Assembly (NCBI RefSeq): GCF_021365465.1
Contig: NZ_CP089932.1
Coordinates: 2,046,001-2,110,000 of the forward strand
DNA from: Erwinia tracheiphila
GTDB lineage: Bacteria > Pseudomonadota > Gammaproteobacteria > Enterobacterales > Enterobacteriaceae
Direction: 5' to 3'
DNA length: 64,000 nucleotides
The notes under the pieces are model-generated. The model ran no database searches and was not told the origin of the DNA. It worked only from the letters and a program-made list of their open reading frames with translations. This document shows positions 55,401 to 64,000 of this stretch, in pieces. The position numbers were made by a program, and so were the translations under genes. Numbering within the stretch: the stretch's first letter is position 1; every line of letters starts with the position of its first letter.

Positions 55401-56372
55401 GATGGAAATCCCCGGCCCTTCATAAATTCCGCGTCCGTTGGAAGCTTTACCGATAGCATGGATCGCCTGCTGATAAGAGAGCAGACAGGCTTTTGCATCG
55501 CTGGCGGTGAGTGCTGCTTCGCCCAGCATATCGTAAGAGTAACGAAACCCTTTCTCTTCCAGCCGTCGCGCGTTGGCCAGCGCTTCGGCAATGGTCTCAC
55601 CAGTGACAAACTGCTCACCCATCAGGCGCATCGCCATATCCACGCCTTTACGGACCAGCGGCTCACCGCGTTTACCAATAATGCGGTTGAGTGAGCGGGA
55701 AAGGTTAGCTTCATTGTGGGTGGCGACCAGCCGCCCGGTAAACAGCAGTCCCCAGGCCGCAGCGTTGACGAACAGCGATCGGCTGCGTCCCAGATGCGAC
55801 TGCCAGTTTCCATTGCTGATTTTGTCGCGGATAAGCGCATCACGCGTGGGCTTATCTGGAATACGCAGCAGGGCTTCCGCCAGACACATCAGTGCCACCC
55901 CTTCCTGAGACGACAAAGAGAATTCCTGCAACAGATCCTGCACCATGCCGGTGCGTCCGCCTGCACTTTTTTGGTGCCGCAGGCGGGTCGCAAGCTGGAG
56001 GGCAAGACGGAAGGTTTGCTGCGCGGCCTTCTCCGGCAGGCGGGCCTGCTCCAACAGCAAGGGGATGGCTTCAATTTCAGGCCGCCGCCAGGCCGCGGTG
56101 ATGGCGGCGCGGATAACGGACTGTGGCAGGATGGATTCCGCAAAATGCAAAAAGGGCTGATGCGAATCTTCAGCAGCCTGAAGTGAATTGTCTTCAGTTA
56201 CTGGCGAGGAAGCCATTTCAGGCAGGGTTTCTCCACGCTCCAGCAGTTCCAGATAGTTGAAAATGGCCTGTTTAATCAACCAGTGCGGTGTGCGATCGAT
56301 CTGGCTGGCCGCCAGCTTAATACGCTCACGGGTGGCTCCATCCAGCTTAACTCCCATGGTGGTAGTACCCAT
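52437..56372 (-). pseudogene. putA: Proline dehydrogenase/P5C dehydrogenase and put repressor, doubly frameshifted
   Basis: PutA oxidises proline to glutamate in two steps and also represses the put genes. I start it at MGTTTMGVKLDGATRER (AGGAG eight bases upstream), as in E. coli. The ribbon-helix-helix domain (residues 1-45) and the proline dehydrogenase domain are intact. At 53646/53647 the motif FDSAGQRCSALR of the aldehyde dehydrogenase has lost about ten bases, leaving FDSA joined to CSALR out of frame; a stop follows at 53592. A second lesion of net +1 near 53288-53296 restores the original frame for the rest. Total length 3936 would become 3945 if both were repaired. The predicted product is a 926-residue protein without a working P5C dehydrogenase. 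Confidence 0.9.
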
Positions 56373-56776
56373 AGCTGAAACTCCTGTTGTGATAAATGTT
56401 AACGACAATATCAGCCATGCTGCAACTTTGTTCAACCTTGTTAACTGTGATGCAGAAAGCATAATTTTTAATTTATTTATAACTCATAGGATGATTGTGG
56501 CTTAGAGTCTCAGGGGTGTCAGGGATATTCTTAACATCTCGTTTTATATGGTTTTTACAGGTAAACTCAGTGATTGTAATCGGGTGCAACTTATTGACCC
56601 TAAGCTTAAAAGCATTAGTGAAATTATTGTTTAAATTGTGTTAAACCTCTTAGCCGCAACGCACCTTTAAGGCAGGATAGCCTGCCCCGATGCCGGGGCA
56701 GGTGCCAGCCGCATGACAGGGGATTGTCCTGGCGTCCGCCAGGTGCCTGCACTAACAATGACAATGGAGAACCTGA
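56373..56776. promoter_or_regulatory. putA-putP divergent control region with PutA operator motifs
   Basis: This 404-base gap separates the divergent putA and putP genes. It contains two copies of TGCAAC (56421-56426 and 56585-56590), the complement of the GTTGCA core bound by the PutA ribbon-helix-helix domain. The region is AT-rich between them. PutA should repress both genes from here when proline is absent. Confidence 0.6.
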
Positions 56777-58279
56777 ATGACAGCAAGCACACCGATGGTG
56801 GTGACTTTTTGCGTGTATATAACCGGCATGTTACTGATTGGATTTATTGCCTGGCGGTCAACCACAAGTTTTGATGACTACATTCTGGGGGGACGCAGTC
56901 TGGGGAGTCTGGTTACCGCTCTGTCAGCGGGCGCATCGGATATGAGTGGCTGGTTGTTAATGGGCTTGCCCGGCGCGATTTTCCTTTCGGGAATATCAGA
57001 AAGCTGGATAGCCATTGGCCTGATTGCCGGGGCGTGGCTCAACTGGAAAATTGTTGCCGGACGTCTGCGAGTGCAAACCGAACACCATGATAATGCGCTG
57101 ACGTTACCGGACTATTTCTCCAGCCGCTTTGAGGACAGCAGTAAGCTGCTGCGGGTTATTTCGGCAGTGGTTATTTTAATGTTCTTCACCATTTACTGCT
57201 CATCCGGCATTGTTGCCGGTGCGCGACTGTTTGAAAGCACCTTTGGCATGAGCTATCAGACCGCGCTGTGGGCGGGTGCCGCTGCCACAATCATTTATAC
57301 CTTTGTGGGCGGTTTTTTGGCCATCAGCTGGACCGATACCGTGCAGGCCAGCCTGATGATTTTCGCCCTGATCCTGATGCCGGTGATGGTCGTGGTGAGC
57401 GTCGGTGGCGTGGGTGATTCACTGTCAGTTATTCAGGCGAAAAGCATTGAAAATCTCAATATGCTCAAGGGGCTTAACCTGGTGGCGGTATTGTCGCTGC
57501 TGGGCTGGGCTGGGCTGGGCTGGGCTGGGCTGGGCTATTTTGGCCAGCCGCATATTCTGGCACGCTTTATGGCTGCAGATTCTCATCACTCCATTCGTGC
57601 CGCCCGCCGGATTGGTATGACCTGGATGATCCTCTGTCTGGGCGGAGCAGTGGCGGTGGGGTTCTTTGGTATCGCCTATTTTCAGAACCATCCGGGCGAG
57701 GCCTACGGAGTGTCGCAAAATGCGGAACGCATATTTATTGAGCTGGCACGATTGCTGTTTAATCCGTGGATTGCGGGCGTGCTGTTGTCGGCAATTCTGG
57801 CGGCAGTGATGTCGACGCTGAGTTGCCAGCTGCTGGTTTGTTCTTCTGCGCTGACGGAGGATCTTTATAAAAATTATCTGCGCAAGCACGCCAGCCAGCA
57901 TGAGCTGGTGTGGGTGGGCCGGGGAATGGTATTGCTGGTGGCGGCGATCGCCATTCTGTTAGCCGCGAACCCGGAAAACAGGGTGTTGGGGCTGGTCAGC
58001 TATGCCTGGGCGGGCTTCGGGGCTGCCTTTGGCCCGGTCGTGCTGCTTTCACTGCTCTGGAAACGCATGACGCGCAACGGTGCGCTTGCCGGGATGATTG
58101 TGGGGGCCGCGACCGTGCTGATATGGAAACAGTATGCATGGCTGGGACTGTATGAAATCATTCCGGGTTTTCTGTTTGCCAGCCTGGCCATTGTGCTGAT
58201 CAGTCTGCTGGGTGGACAACCTTCTGCCGCTGCACAGCAGCGTTTTCTCGTCGCAGAAGCGGAATTCAGACAGCGCTGA
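56777..58279 (+). CDS. putP: Sodium/proline symporter
   Basis: A 500-residue inner-membrane transporter of the sodium:solute symporter family. It has the expected helices and landmarks such as GASDMSGWLLMGLPG and AVMSTLSCQLLVCSSALTEDLY. At residues about 242-255 the normal GWGLGYFGQPHILARF is replaced by GWAGLGWAGLGYFG because of seven tandem TGGGC units, so several residues are added in a conserved membrane segment near the sodium/proline path. The frame stays open. A GGAGA site precedes the ATG. Transport activity is uncertain because of the insert. Confidence 0.93.
   Translation: MTASTPMVVTFCVYITGMLLIGFIAWRSTTSFDDYILGGRSLGSLVTALSAGASDMSGWLLMGLPGAIFLSGISESWIAIGLIAGAWLNWKIVAGRLRVQTEHHDNALTLPDYFSSRFEDSSKLLRVISAVVILMFFTIYCSSGIVAGARLFESTFGMSYQTALWAGAAATIIYTFVGGFLAISWTDTVQASLMIFALILMPVMVVVSVGGVGDSLSVIQAKSIENLNMLKGLNLVAVLSLLGWAGLGWAGLGYFGQPHILARFMAADSHHSIRAARRIGMTWMILCLGGAVAVGFFGIAYFQNHPGEAYGVSQNAERIFIELARLLFNPWIAGVLLSAILAAVMSTLSCQLLVCSSALTEDLYKNYLRKHASQHELVWVGRGMVLLVAAIAILLAANPENRVLGLVSYAWAGFGAAFGPVVLLSLLWKRMTRNGALAGMIVGAATVLIWKQYAWLGLYEIIPGFLFASLAIVLISLLGGQPSAAAQQRFLVAEAEFRQR
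57501..57535 (+). repeat. Pentanucleotide tandem repeat (TGGGC)7 inside putP
   Basis: Seven perfect copies of TGGGC in a row. Loss or gain of three units keeps the frame; any other change breaks putP. Four copies would give GWAGLGY, one residue longer than the E. coli sequence. Confidence 0.97.
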
Positions 58280-58544
58280 TTTTTGCATGCCGCCGGATGC
58301 GGCCCGGTTATGGCGACCAGTACATTATATAAGGGTTTCGTAAAGGCGTTTTTTATGTAATGTGCCACAGGGGGCAGGCTGCATCGGTTTTGCCGGATTC
58401 CTGCCTCAGCAGAGCCGAAACAGATTATTGAGCCTGCCGACAGGACGTATTTTTCAGTCAGCAATAATGTCATTTTTCACTGAAGGTCAATGTGACGCCT
58501 CCGTCGTGCTGTAGCCACAATCCTGAAAACAATGGCTGCTCGTT

Positions 58545-58571
58545 GGTGAAATTGCAATTCAAACGGCGCAG
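58545..58571 (+). repeat. Direct repeat, copy 1
   Basis: Pattern GGTGnnATTnCAATTC followed by AAACGGCGCAG. It recurs in the same orientation at 58706-58732 (161 bases later) with three differences. Nature unknown. Confidence 0.85.
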
Positions 58572-58705
58572 AGGGAACCAGAATTTTTTGCTCATTCCAT
58601 ACAGAGGATGCGTTTTTTCAGTCGGTCAACATCATTTTCCTTGAGGGCGGATTTGATTCCGCAGCCGGGATATAGCAAAACCCCGATGATAATCGCTGCC
58701 CAATC

Positions 58706-58732
58706 GGTGTGATTACAATTCAAACGGCGCAG
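58706..58732 (+). repeat. Direct repeat, copy 2
   Basis: Second copy of the segment at 58545-58571. Neither copy lies in a gene. Confidence 0.85.
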
Positions 58733-58824
58733 CTAAGAAGTAAAACTGACTTAAATCCGCATACCGAAAATAAGGTTGCTGCGATGTAATAAAATGACCG
58801 CGCAAGACTTGTTTTTTTCTTTCC

Positions 58825-58843
58825 GATAATGATAATCTGTATC
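58825..58843 (+). promoter_or_regulatory. Fur box upstream of efeU
   Basis: GATAATGATAATCTGTATC matches the Fur consensus GATAATGATAATCATTATC at 17 of 19 positions. It lies 58 bases before the efeU ATG, so the iron operon should be repressed when iron is plentiful, as in E. coli. Confidence 0.85.
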
Positions 58844-58901
58844 GTTTATATTTACCTTTCTTTACTCTGTTTGAAATTTTTTTGACACTCGAGGCTCCTG
58901 C

Positions 58902-59735
58902 ATGTTTGTCCCGTTTCTTATCATGTTACGCGAAGGGCTTGAAGCTGCACTGATCGTCAGCCTGATAGCTGGATATCTGAAGCGCGCCGGGCGCGGTGAG
59001 TGGTTTCCTGCCATGTGGATTGGGGTGGTTGCCGCTGCTGCGCTCTGCCTGGGGGTGGGCTGGTTTATTAACGAAACCACCGGAGAGTTTCCCCAGAAAC
59101 AGCAGGAGCTGTTTGAAGGCATGGTGGCGATGGTTGCCGTCGCTATCCTGACCTACATGGTTTTCTGGATGTGTAAGGTGTCACGCAACGTCAAGGCGCA
59201 GTTGGAAGGTGCGATTGAGAATGCGTTACAAAAAGGCAACGGCAGCGGCTGGGCGCTGATTGTGATGGTGTTTCTTGCCATGATGCGTGAGGGGCTTGAA
59301 TCCGTCTTTTTCCTGCTGGCGGCGTTTCAGCAGGATGTGGGCATTGCTCCACCGTTCGGCGCCCTGCTGGGCCTTACCGCGGCAATTGTACTTGGCGTCT
59401 TAATTTACTGGGGAGGTGTGCGTTTGAATCTCGCGGTGTTCTTTCGCTGGACCAGCCTGTTTATTCTGTTTGTCGCAGCCGGACTGGCGGCAGGGGCAAT
59501 CCGCGCCTTTCATGAAGCGGGGTTATGGAATCATTTCCAGGCAGTGGCCTTTGATTTAAGCAACGCTCTGTCAACCGCGACGCTGGTGGGTACGCTGCTG
59601 GAGGGGATCTTCGGCTATCAGGAGGCCCCGAGCGTCAGTGAAGTGGCGGTATGGTTACTCTATTTAGTCCCTGCGCTGCTGCTGTTCTTTATGCCAGCGC
59701 GTCCCCAGACGACAACGCTACGCACGCCGCGTTGA
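58902..59735 (+). CDS. efeU: Ferrous iron permease
   Basis: A 277-residue inner-membrane iron permease of the Ftr1/EfeU family. Two REGLE motifs (MLREGLEAALIV near residue 8 and MMREGLESVFF near residue 128) form the iron path. Seven membrane helices can be drawn. It is intact, unlike the K-12 copy, which has a frameshift. It is the first gene of efeUOB. Confidence 0.95.
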   Translation: MFVPFLIMLREGLEAALIVSLIAGYLKRAGRGEWFPAMWIGVVAAAALCLGVGWFINETTGEFPQKQQELFEGMVAMVAVAILTYMVFWMCKVSRNVKAQLEGAIENALQKGNGSGWALIVMVFLAMMREGLESVFFLLAAFQQDVGIAPPFGALLGLTAAIVLGVLIYWGGVRLNLAVFFRWTSLFILFVAAGLAAGAIRAFHEAGLWNHFQAVAFDLSNALSTATLVGTLLEGIFGYQEAPSVSEVAVWLLYLVPALLLFFMPARPQTTTLRTPR

Positions 59736-59771
59736 AGCGTCTTTATGATGAACTTTTCACAGGTATTCACT

Positions 59772-60890
59772 ATGAATTTTCGTTTTCGTCAGTCTGCGTT
59801 GACTGCTGCACTTCTTACCCTGCTGACCGGCACGTCTGCGGCAATGGCGGCAGACGTGCCACAGGTTAAAATCACTGTTACCGACAAGCAGTGCGATCCG
59901 ATGGCGATCAGCGTCAGCGCCGGTAAAACCCAGTTCGTTGTTCAAAACAACAGCCAGAAAGCGCTGGAGTGGGAAATTCTTAAAGGGGTGATGGTGGTGG
60001 AAGAGCGCGAAAATATCGCGCCTGGCTTTACCCAGAAACTGACGGCCAATCTTGAAGCGGGTGAATACGAAATGACCTGCGGCCTGTTGAATAATCCGAA
60101 AGGCAAGCTGACCGTGAAGGGCGGCAATGCCCCGGCAAGGCCGGATGTAGTGCAGCTGGCCGGACCGCTGGGTGAATACAAAACTTACGTGACAAAAGAA
60201 GTGGCCGACCTGGTCGCCGGTACTAAAGCCTTTACTGACGCAGTGAAAGCGGGCGACGTGGATAAGGCCAAAGCGCTTTATGCACCCACTCGCCATCATT
60301 ATGAGCGCATAGAGCCGATTGCCGAGCTGTTCTCCGATCTCGACAGCAGCATTGACGCCCGTGAAGATGATTACGAGAAAAAAGCGGCCGATCCTAAATT
60401 CACCGGCTGGCACCGTCTGGAGAAAGCGCTGTTTGCTGATAACAGCACCAAAGGCATGAATGATTATGCTGATAAGTTGAACAGTGATACCGTCGAGTTA
60501 CAAAAACGTGTCAGCAATCTGGTTTTCCAGCCGGGCAAGGTGGTGGGGGGTGCCGCATCATTGATTGAAGAGGTGGCGGCCACCAAGATTTCTGGCGAAG
60601 AAGATCGCTACAGCCGCAGCGATTTGTCTGATTTCCAGGCGAACGTCGATGGTGCGAAGAAAATTGTTGATCTGCTGCGGCCCATGTTGAAGAAGACCGA
60701 TGCGGCATTGCTGACCAAAATTGATGTCAACTTCAAAAAAGTGGACGCGATTTTGGGCAAATATCGCACTAAAGCAGGCTTTGAGTCTTATGATAAACTG
60801 ACCGATGCAGACCGTACCGCGCTGAAAGGGCCGATTACCACCCTTGCGGAAGATTTATCTAAACTGCGCGGCACACTGGGGTTGGATTAA
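59772..60890 (+). CDS. efeO: Periplasmic iron-uptake protein
   Basis: A 372-residue periplasmic protein with a signal peptide ending SAAMAA, an N-terminal cupredoxin domain ([20 protein letters not shown], then YEMTCGLL) and a C-terminal M75 domain with the metal-binding HxxE motif ([18 protein letters not shown]). I start at the ATG with CAGGTA eight bases upstream; an earlier ATG at 59745 has no good site. It acts with EfeU and EfeB in ferrous iron uptake. Confidence 0.94.
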   Translation: MNFRFRQSALTAALLTLLTGTSAAMAADVPQVKITVTDKQCDPMAISVSAGKTQFVVQNNSQKALEWEILKGVMVVEERENIAPGFTQKLTANLEAGEYEMTCGLLNNPKGKLTVKGGNAPARPDVVQLAGPLGEYKTYVTKEVADLVAGTKAFTDAVKAGDVDKAKALYAPTRHHYERIEPIAELFSDLDSSIDAREDDYEKKAADPKFTGWHRLEKALFADNSTKGMNDYADKLNSDTVELQKRVSNLVFQPGKVVGGAASLIEEVAATKISGEEDRYSRSDLSDFQANVDGAKKIVDLLRPMLKKTDAALLTKIDVNFKKVDAILGKYRTKAGFESYDKLTDADRTALKGPITTLAEDLSKLRGTLGLD

Positions 60891-60896
60891 CGGGTT

Positions 60897-62183
60897 ATGG
60901 CAAGACACTCTTCTGACGATGCGGCGTTGCCAGAACGCCGCCGTTTACTGAAAGGCATGGGCATCCTTGGTGGTGCCTTTGCGATTAGCGGCGGATGTCC
61001 GGTTCACGCCGGCGAGAATAACGCTCCTTTTTCACCGGGTGTGCTGCCGCCCAATGCCCGCCAGGAAGCACAGCCTTATTACGGCGCGCATCAGGCAGGT
61101 ATTGTTACCCCGCAGCAGGCGTCAATGATGCTGGTAGCCTTTGACGTGCTGGCCTCGGATAAAGCCGAGTTGAAACGCCTTTTTCAGCTGCTTGACAGCC
61201 GCATTGCCTTTCTGACCAAAGGCGGTAAAGCGCCACAGACTGACAATCCACAGCTGCCACCACTGGATTCCGGCATACTTGGTGAGATGATTTACCCTGA
61301 TAATCTGACTGTCACCGCCTCTGTCGGCCATTCGCTGTTTGATTCGCGTTTTGGCTTACAAAAGCAGAAACCCCTCAAGCTGCAGCCAATGAGCCGCTTT
61401 CCTAACGATGCGCTTGACAGCAGCCTGTGTCACGGCGACCTGCTGTTGCAAATTTGTGCAAATACGAACGACACGGTGATCCACGCGTTGCGCGATATTA
61501 TCAAGCACACGCCGGATCTGCTGAGTGTGCGCTGGCGGCGGGAAGGCTTTATTTCTGACCATGCCGCGCGCAGTAAAGGCAAGGAAACGCCGGTCAACCT
61601 GTTGGGGTTCAAGGACGGCACCGCAAATCCTGACAGCAGCAATCAGGCGCTGATGGACTCTGTGGTGTGGGTATCGGCAGATCAGGGCGAACCGACATGG
61701 GCGTACAATGGCAGCTACCAGGCGGCGCGCATTATTCAGTTTCACGTGGAGTTCTGGGATCGCACGCCGCTGCAGGAGCAGCAAACTATCTTTGGCCGGG
61801 TGAAGCAGAGTGGCGCACCGCTTGGCATGCAGCATGAGCATGATGTGCCGGATTACAGCCGCGACCCTGATGGTGCGGTTATCCCGCTCGATGCGCATAT
61901 CCGTCTGGCTAATCCACGCACGCCAGAGACGCAAAGTAGCCTGATGCTGCGTCGCGGCTACAGCTATTCGTTGGGTGTTTCCCATGCGGGTCAGCTGGAA
62001 ATGGGGCTGCTGTTTGTTTGTTATCAGCACGATTTGGAAAAGGGATTTCTTACGGTACAAAAAAGGCTCAATGGCGAAGCCCTTGAGGAATATGTCAAGC
62101 CGGTTGGCGGGGGCTACTTTTTTGTTTTGCCGGGTGTGCCCGATGAGAAACACTATCTTGGGCAATCTTTGCTTGAGGCTTAA
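60897..62183 (+). CDS. efeB: Dye-decolorizing heme peroxidase of the Efe system
   Basis: A 428-residue DyP-type peroxidase exported by the Tat pathway: the twin-arginine motif [13 protein letters not shown] lies at residues 14-26. The DyP signature GFKDGTANP and the proximal-His region HVEFWDRT are present. In E. coli EfeB works in the periplasm with EfeUO and is proposed to help oxidise ferrous iron. It follows efeO by six bases. Confidence 0.95.
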   Translation: MARHSSDDAALPERRRLLKGMGILGGAFAISGGCPVHAGENNAPFSPGVLPPNARQEAQPYYGAHQAGIVTPQQASMMLVAFDVLASDKAELKRLFQLLDSRIAFLTKGGKAPQTDNPQLPPLDSGILGEMIYPDNLTVTASVGHSLFDSRFGLQKQKPLKLQPMSRFPNDALDSSLCHGDLLLQICANTNDTVIHALRDIIKHTPDLLSVRWRREGFISDHAARSKGKETPVNLLGFKDGTANPDSSNQALMDSVVWVSADQGEPTWAYNGSYQAARIIQFHVEFWDRTPLQEQQTIFGRVKQSGAPLGMQHEHDVPDYSRDPDGAVIPLDAHIRLANPRTPETQSSLMLRRGYSYSLGVSHAGQLEMGLLFVCYQHDLEKGFLTVQKRLNGEALEEYVKPVGGGYFFVLPGVPDEKHYLGQSLLEA

Positions 62184-62189
62184 TAAAAC

Positions 62190-62223
62190 AGCCTTTCCAC
62201 TCTTTGGTGTGAAAGGCTTTTTT
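62190..62223 (+). terminator. Terminator after efeB
   Basis: AGCCTTTC and GAAAGGCT flank a 13-base loop and are followed by a T tract, ending the efeUOB transcript. Confidence 0.85.
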
Positions 62224-62460
62224 AATCAAACACCCCTCTTTTTTTAACCTGATATTTACATTGTTTCACTACGGTCTTCTAATATTGAATATAATTTATC
62301 GCTATGATTTTCATTAATTTTTAATTTCATAGCTGATAACGTCAGCTGCATTAATCGCTTTATTAGCGCTGCCCTGTAAAAATTGATGTTGCATTTTGGT
62401 TGGAATTTGTTGCAATTTATTCACATCATGTCTGAGCAGTGTTTATAGCGGAGAGGGCAA

Positions 62461-62688
62461 ATGGTAAAACCCTGTTGCATTCGACAGTTTCCAAAAATAA
62501 CCATCGTATCTCTTCGCGAAAGTCTCTTTGTCGCAATGACATTTTCCCTTGTTTATTTCCTGGTACCAGAACGAACTGAATCCGATGTCATCCGGTACGC
62601 CAACGGCGTCGATGCCCGGTACGTATCTTTTCAACGGCTTTACCAGGTTTACAAGGGAGCCACCAAAACCTCTAAAGCGTTCACGTAA
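62461..62688 (+). CDS. Small membrane-type leader ORF upstream of phoH
   Basis: A 75-codon frame begins with a strong ribosome site (GGAGAGG, three bases before the ATG) and encodes MVKPCCIRQFPKITIVSLRE followed by a hydrophobic segment (SLFVAMTFSLVYFLV). It ends 51 bases before the phoH ATG and lies in the same frame as phoH, but several stops separate them. It may be a leader peptide or part of what some annotations fuse to PhoH. No function is known to me. Confidence 0.5.
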   Translation: MVKPCCIRQFPKITIVSLRESLFVAMTFSLVYFLVPERTESDVIRYANGVDARYVSFQRLYQVYKGATKTSKAFT

Positions 62689-62739
62689 TCGCGTCGATGA
62701 AAATGATGCGGGAAATGAAACCAACTGTAAGGTGCCACT

Positions 62740-63528
62740 ATGGGAAGACAGAAAGCAGTGATCAAAGCGCGTCGTGAAGCAAAACGTTTGCTTCGTAGCG
62801 ATTCACGCAGTCACCGTCAGCGTGAAGAAGAGTCGGTCACCTCACTGGTGCAGATGGGCGGGCTGGACTCAATTGGTATGGCGCGGGACAGCCGCGATCA
62901 TTCACCGATTGAAGCCCGCAATGAAGCACAGGCGCACTATCTTAAAGCCATAGAAAGCAAACAGCTTATTTTCGCCACCGGTGAAGCGGGCTGCGGTAAA
63001 ACCTGGATAAGCGCCGCAAAAGCGGCAGAGGCCCTGATCAATAAGGATGTCGACAGGATTATCGTGACGCGACCGGTATTACAGGCAGACGAAGATTTAG
63101 GTTTTCTGCCCGGGGATATTTCTGAGAAGTTTGCCCCTTATTTCCGGCCCGTCTATGACATTCTGGTTAAACGTCTTGGTTCGTCGTTTATGCAATATTG
63201 TCTGCGTCCCGAAATTGGCAAGGTGGAAATTGCACCTTTTGCCTATATGCGCGGGCGTACCTTCGAAAATGCTGTGGTGATCCTTGATGAGGCCCAGAAC
63301 GTTACCGCGGCGCAAATGAAGATGTTTCTGACCCGACTCGGGGAAAACGTTACGGTGATCGTAAATGGTGATATTACCCAGTGCGATTTGCCGTCCCATG
63401 TCCAGTCCGGCCTTGGCGATGCGCTGGCCCGTTTCCAGGAGGACGACATGATTGGCGTGGTGCGTTTCGCGAAAGAAGACTGCGTGCGCTCACAGCTGTG
63501 TCAGCGTACGTTGCTGGCCTACGGTTGA
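62740..63528 (+). CDS. phoH: PhoH-like ATP-binding protein
   Basis: A 262-residue PhoH-family ATPase. It has Walker A ATGEAGCGKTWISA (residues about 79-92), VTRPVLQADEDLGFLPGD, and Walker B VVILDEAQNVTAAQMKMFLTR. It begins MGRQKAVIKARREAKR. The family is phosphate-starvation-induced in E. coli; no convincing PhoB box is seen here. A TAAGGT site lies before the ATG. The neighbouring order putA/putP-efeUOB-phoH is as in E. coli. Confidence 0.94.
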   Translation: MGRQKAVIKARREAKRLLRSDSRSHRQREEESVTSLVQMGGLDSIGMARDSRDHSPIEARNEAQAHYLKAIESKQLIFATGEAGCGKTWISAAKAAEALINKDVDRIIVTRPVLQADEDLGFLPGDISEKFAPYFRPVYDILVKRLGSSFMQYCLRPEIGKVEIAPFAYMRGRTFENAVVILDEAQNVTAAQMKMFLTRLGENVTVIVNGDITQCDLPSHVQSGLGDALARFQEDDMIGVVRFAKEDCVRSQLCQRTLLAYG

Positions 63529-63541
63529 AGTGCATTAAGAG

Positions 63542-63571
63542 AAAAGCCCGGATGCCAGTCCGGGCTTTTTT
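63542..63571 (+). terminator. Terminator after phoH
   Basis: AAAAGCCCGG and CCGGGCTTTT flank an eight-base loop and are followed by more T. It ends phoH transcription right before the IS200-type element. Confidence 0.9.
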
Positions 63572-63585
63572 ATCCCTGCATGAAC

Positions 63586-64000
63586 ACCACCTCCTGTGGA
63601 GGTGGTCAGCAATAAGCTGGCTCTGCCAGTCATGCTACTCATGGAAAAATCCGAATCTGTTATCCCCATAACTGCCAGGGATTTAACCATGAGTAGATTC
63701 CAGAAAGCATCTCATGTGCTCTGGTGTTGTCAATATCATATCGTATGGACACCCAGGTACCGGTTTCGCATCCTCAGGAACAATGTTGGTAAAGAGGTCT
63801 GTAAGCAGATAAGGATCTCAGGTGAGCAGCCCGGGATAGAAGTAGTGGAGCTGAATGACCAGACAGACCATGCCCATTTGCGGGTAAAAGTGCCTCCACG
63901 GCTTTCGATTTCCCATGTAACAGGCGACTTAAAGGGTAAAACAGCCCTTCGATTGTTCAGTAAATTTCCCTGCCTGCGTAAGAACAAGCAGTGGGGGAAT
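63586..64000 (+). mobile_element. IS200/IS605-type element, left part only
   Basis: The element is cut by the window edge. A perfect nine-base hairpin (ACCACCTCC-TGT-GGAGGTGGT, 63586-63606) has the form of the subterminal hairpin recognised by TnpA. A second small dyad (CTGGC-TCT-GCCAG, 63617-63629) lies between it and the gene. No inverted terminal repeats or target duplication are expected for this family. Confidence 0.75.
63689..64000 (+). CDS. tnpA: IS200/IS605-family transposase TnpA, partial
   Basis: The first 104 codons of a Y1 HUH transposase. The N-terminus MSRFQKASHVLWCCQYHIVWTP is typical of IS200 TnpA, and the HUH metal motif is seen as DHAHLRV (His-Ala-His) near residue 65. The catalytic Tyr would lie beyond the window. 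The ORF is open to the edge. Confidence 0.9.
   Translation, partial: MSRFQKASHVLWCCQYHIVWTPRYRFRILRNNVGKEVCKQIRISGEQPGIEVVELNDQTDHAHLRVKVPPRLSISHVTGDLKGKTALRLFSKFPCLRKNKQWGN

Larger units (their letters stand above)
58280..58901. other. putP-efeU spacer with a duplicated 27-base segment
   Basis: No gene is supported in these 622 bases. It holds two copies of a segment ending CAATTCAAACGGCGCAG (58545-58571 and 58706-58732; the last 17 bases are identical, 24 of 27 overall) and a Fur box near its end. The rest is moderately AT-rich. Confidence 0.7.

Noticed and set aside
54579..55694. Plus-strand ORF of 371 codons inside putA
   Set aside because: Antisense shadow of conserved PutA sequence; no ribosome site and atypical composition.

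Overview
The window looks like chromosomal DNA of a motile gammaproteobacterium of the order Enterobacterales. The evidence is a contiguous, E. coli-like set of housekeeping loci: fliA-fliZ-dcyD-tcyJ-tcyL-tcyN, putA/putP, efeUOB and phoH. I cannot fix the genus. The Erwiniaceae or a neighbouring family would fit.

Region 1 (1 to about 27.4 kb) is most of a Mu-like transposable prophage, read leftwards on the minus strand. From right to left it has a rightward XRE/ORF6C repressor, a small early DNA-binding gene carrying an in-frame amber codon, transposase A, ATPase B (frameshifted), an early accessory block (DUF3164, GemA), a Mor-type activator, a lysis cassette (GH108 endolysin, holin-like protein, nested Rz/Rz1), a packaging and head block (gp26-, gp27-, gp28- and gp29-like, a frameshifted gpF, gpG, protease/scaffold, major head) and a contractile tail block down to baseplate J, which runs off the window. 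The tail chaperone gene carries a Mu-type programmed -2 frameshift site. An IS481-family element (27.45-28.62 kb) sits between the repressor and the host DNA. The exact right end of the prophage is not resolved, and its left end is outside the window.

Region 2 (29.3-39.3 kb) looks like a flagellin modification island, lying just upstream of fliA. It has one very large three-domain glycosyltransferase facing a tight six-gene operon that should make a CDP-linked, C-methylated 6-deoxyhexose (rfbF, rfbG, a 3,5-epimerase, an SDR reductase, a C-methyltransferase and one unrecognised gene). A gene for an HNH-type protein with a sigma-28-like promoter lies between this operon and fliA.

Region 3 (39.4-44.1 kb) is the flagellar sigma factor fliA, its partner fliZ, and the D-cysteine desulfhydrase/L-cystine ABC transporter operon.

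Region 4 (44.1-52.4 kb) is 1.2 kb of gene-free AT-rich DNA followed by a 2350-residue intimin/invasin-type inverse autotransporter built of many bacterial Ig-like domains.

Region 5 (52.4-64 kb) holds a putA broken by two lesions, one exactly at the aldehyde dehydrogenase catalytic-cysteine motif. Divergent from it is putP, with a seven-copy TGGGC tandem repeat inside the coding region. Then come the Fur-box-controlled iron uptake operon efeUOB, phoH, and the start of an IS200/IS605-type element cut by the window edge. The several broken reading frames (gpF, B, putA, the amber gene) mean either real decay or sequence errors. Raw reads would decide.
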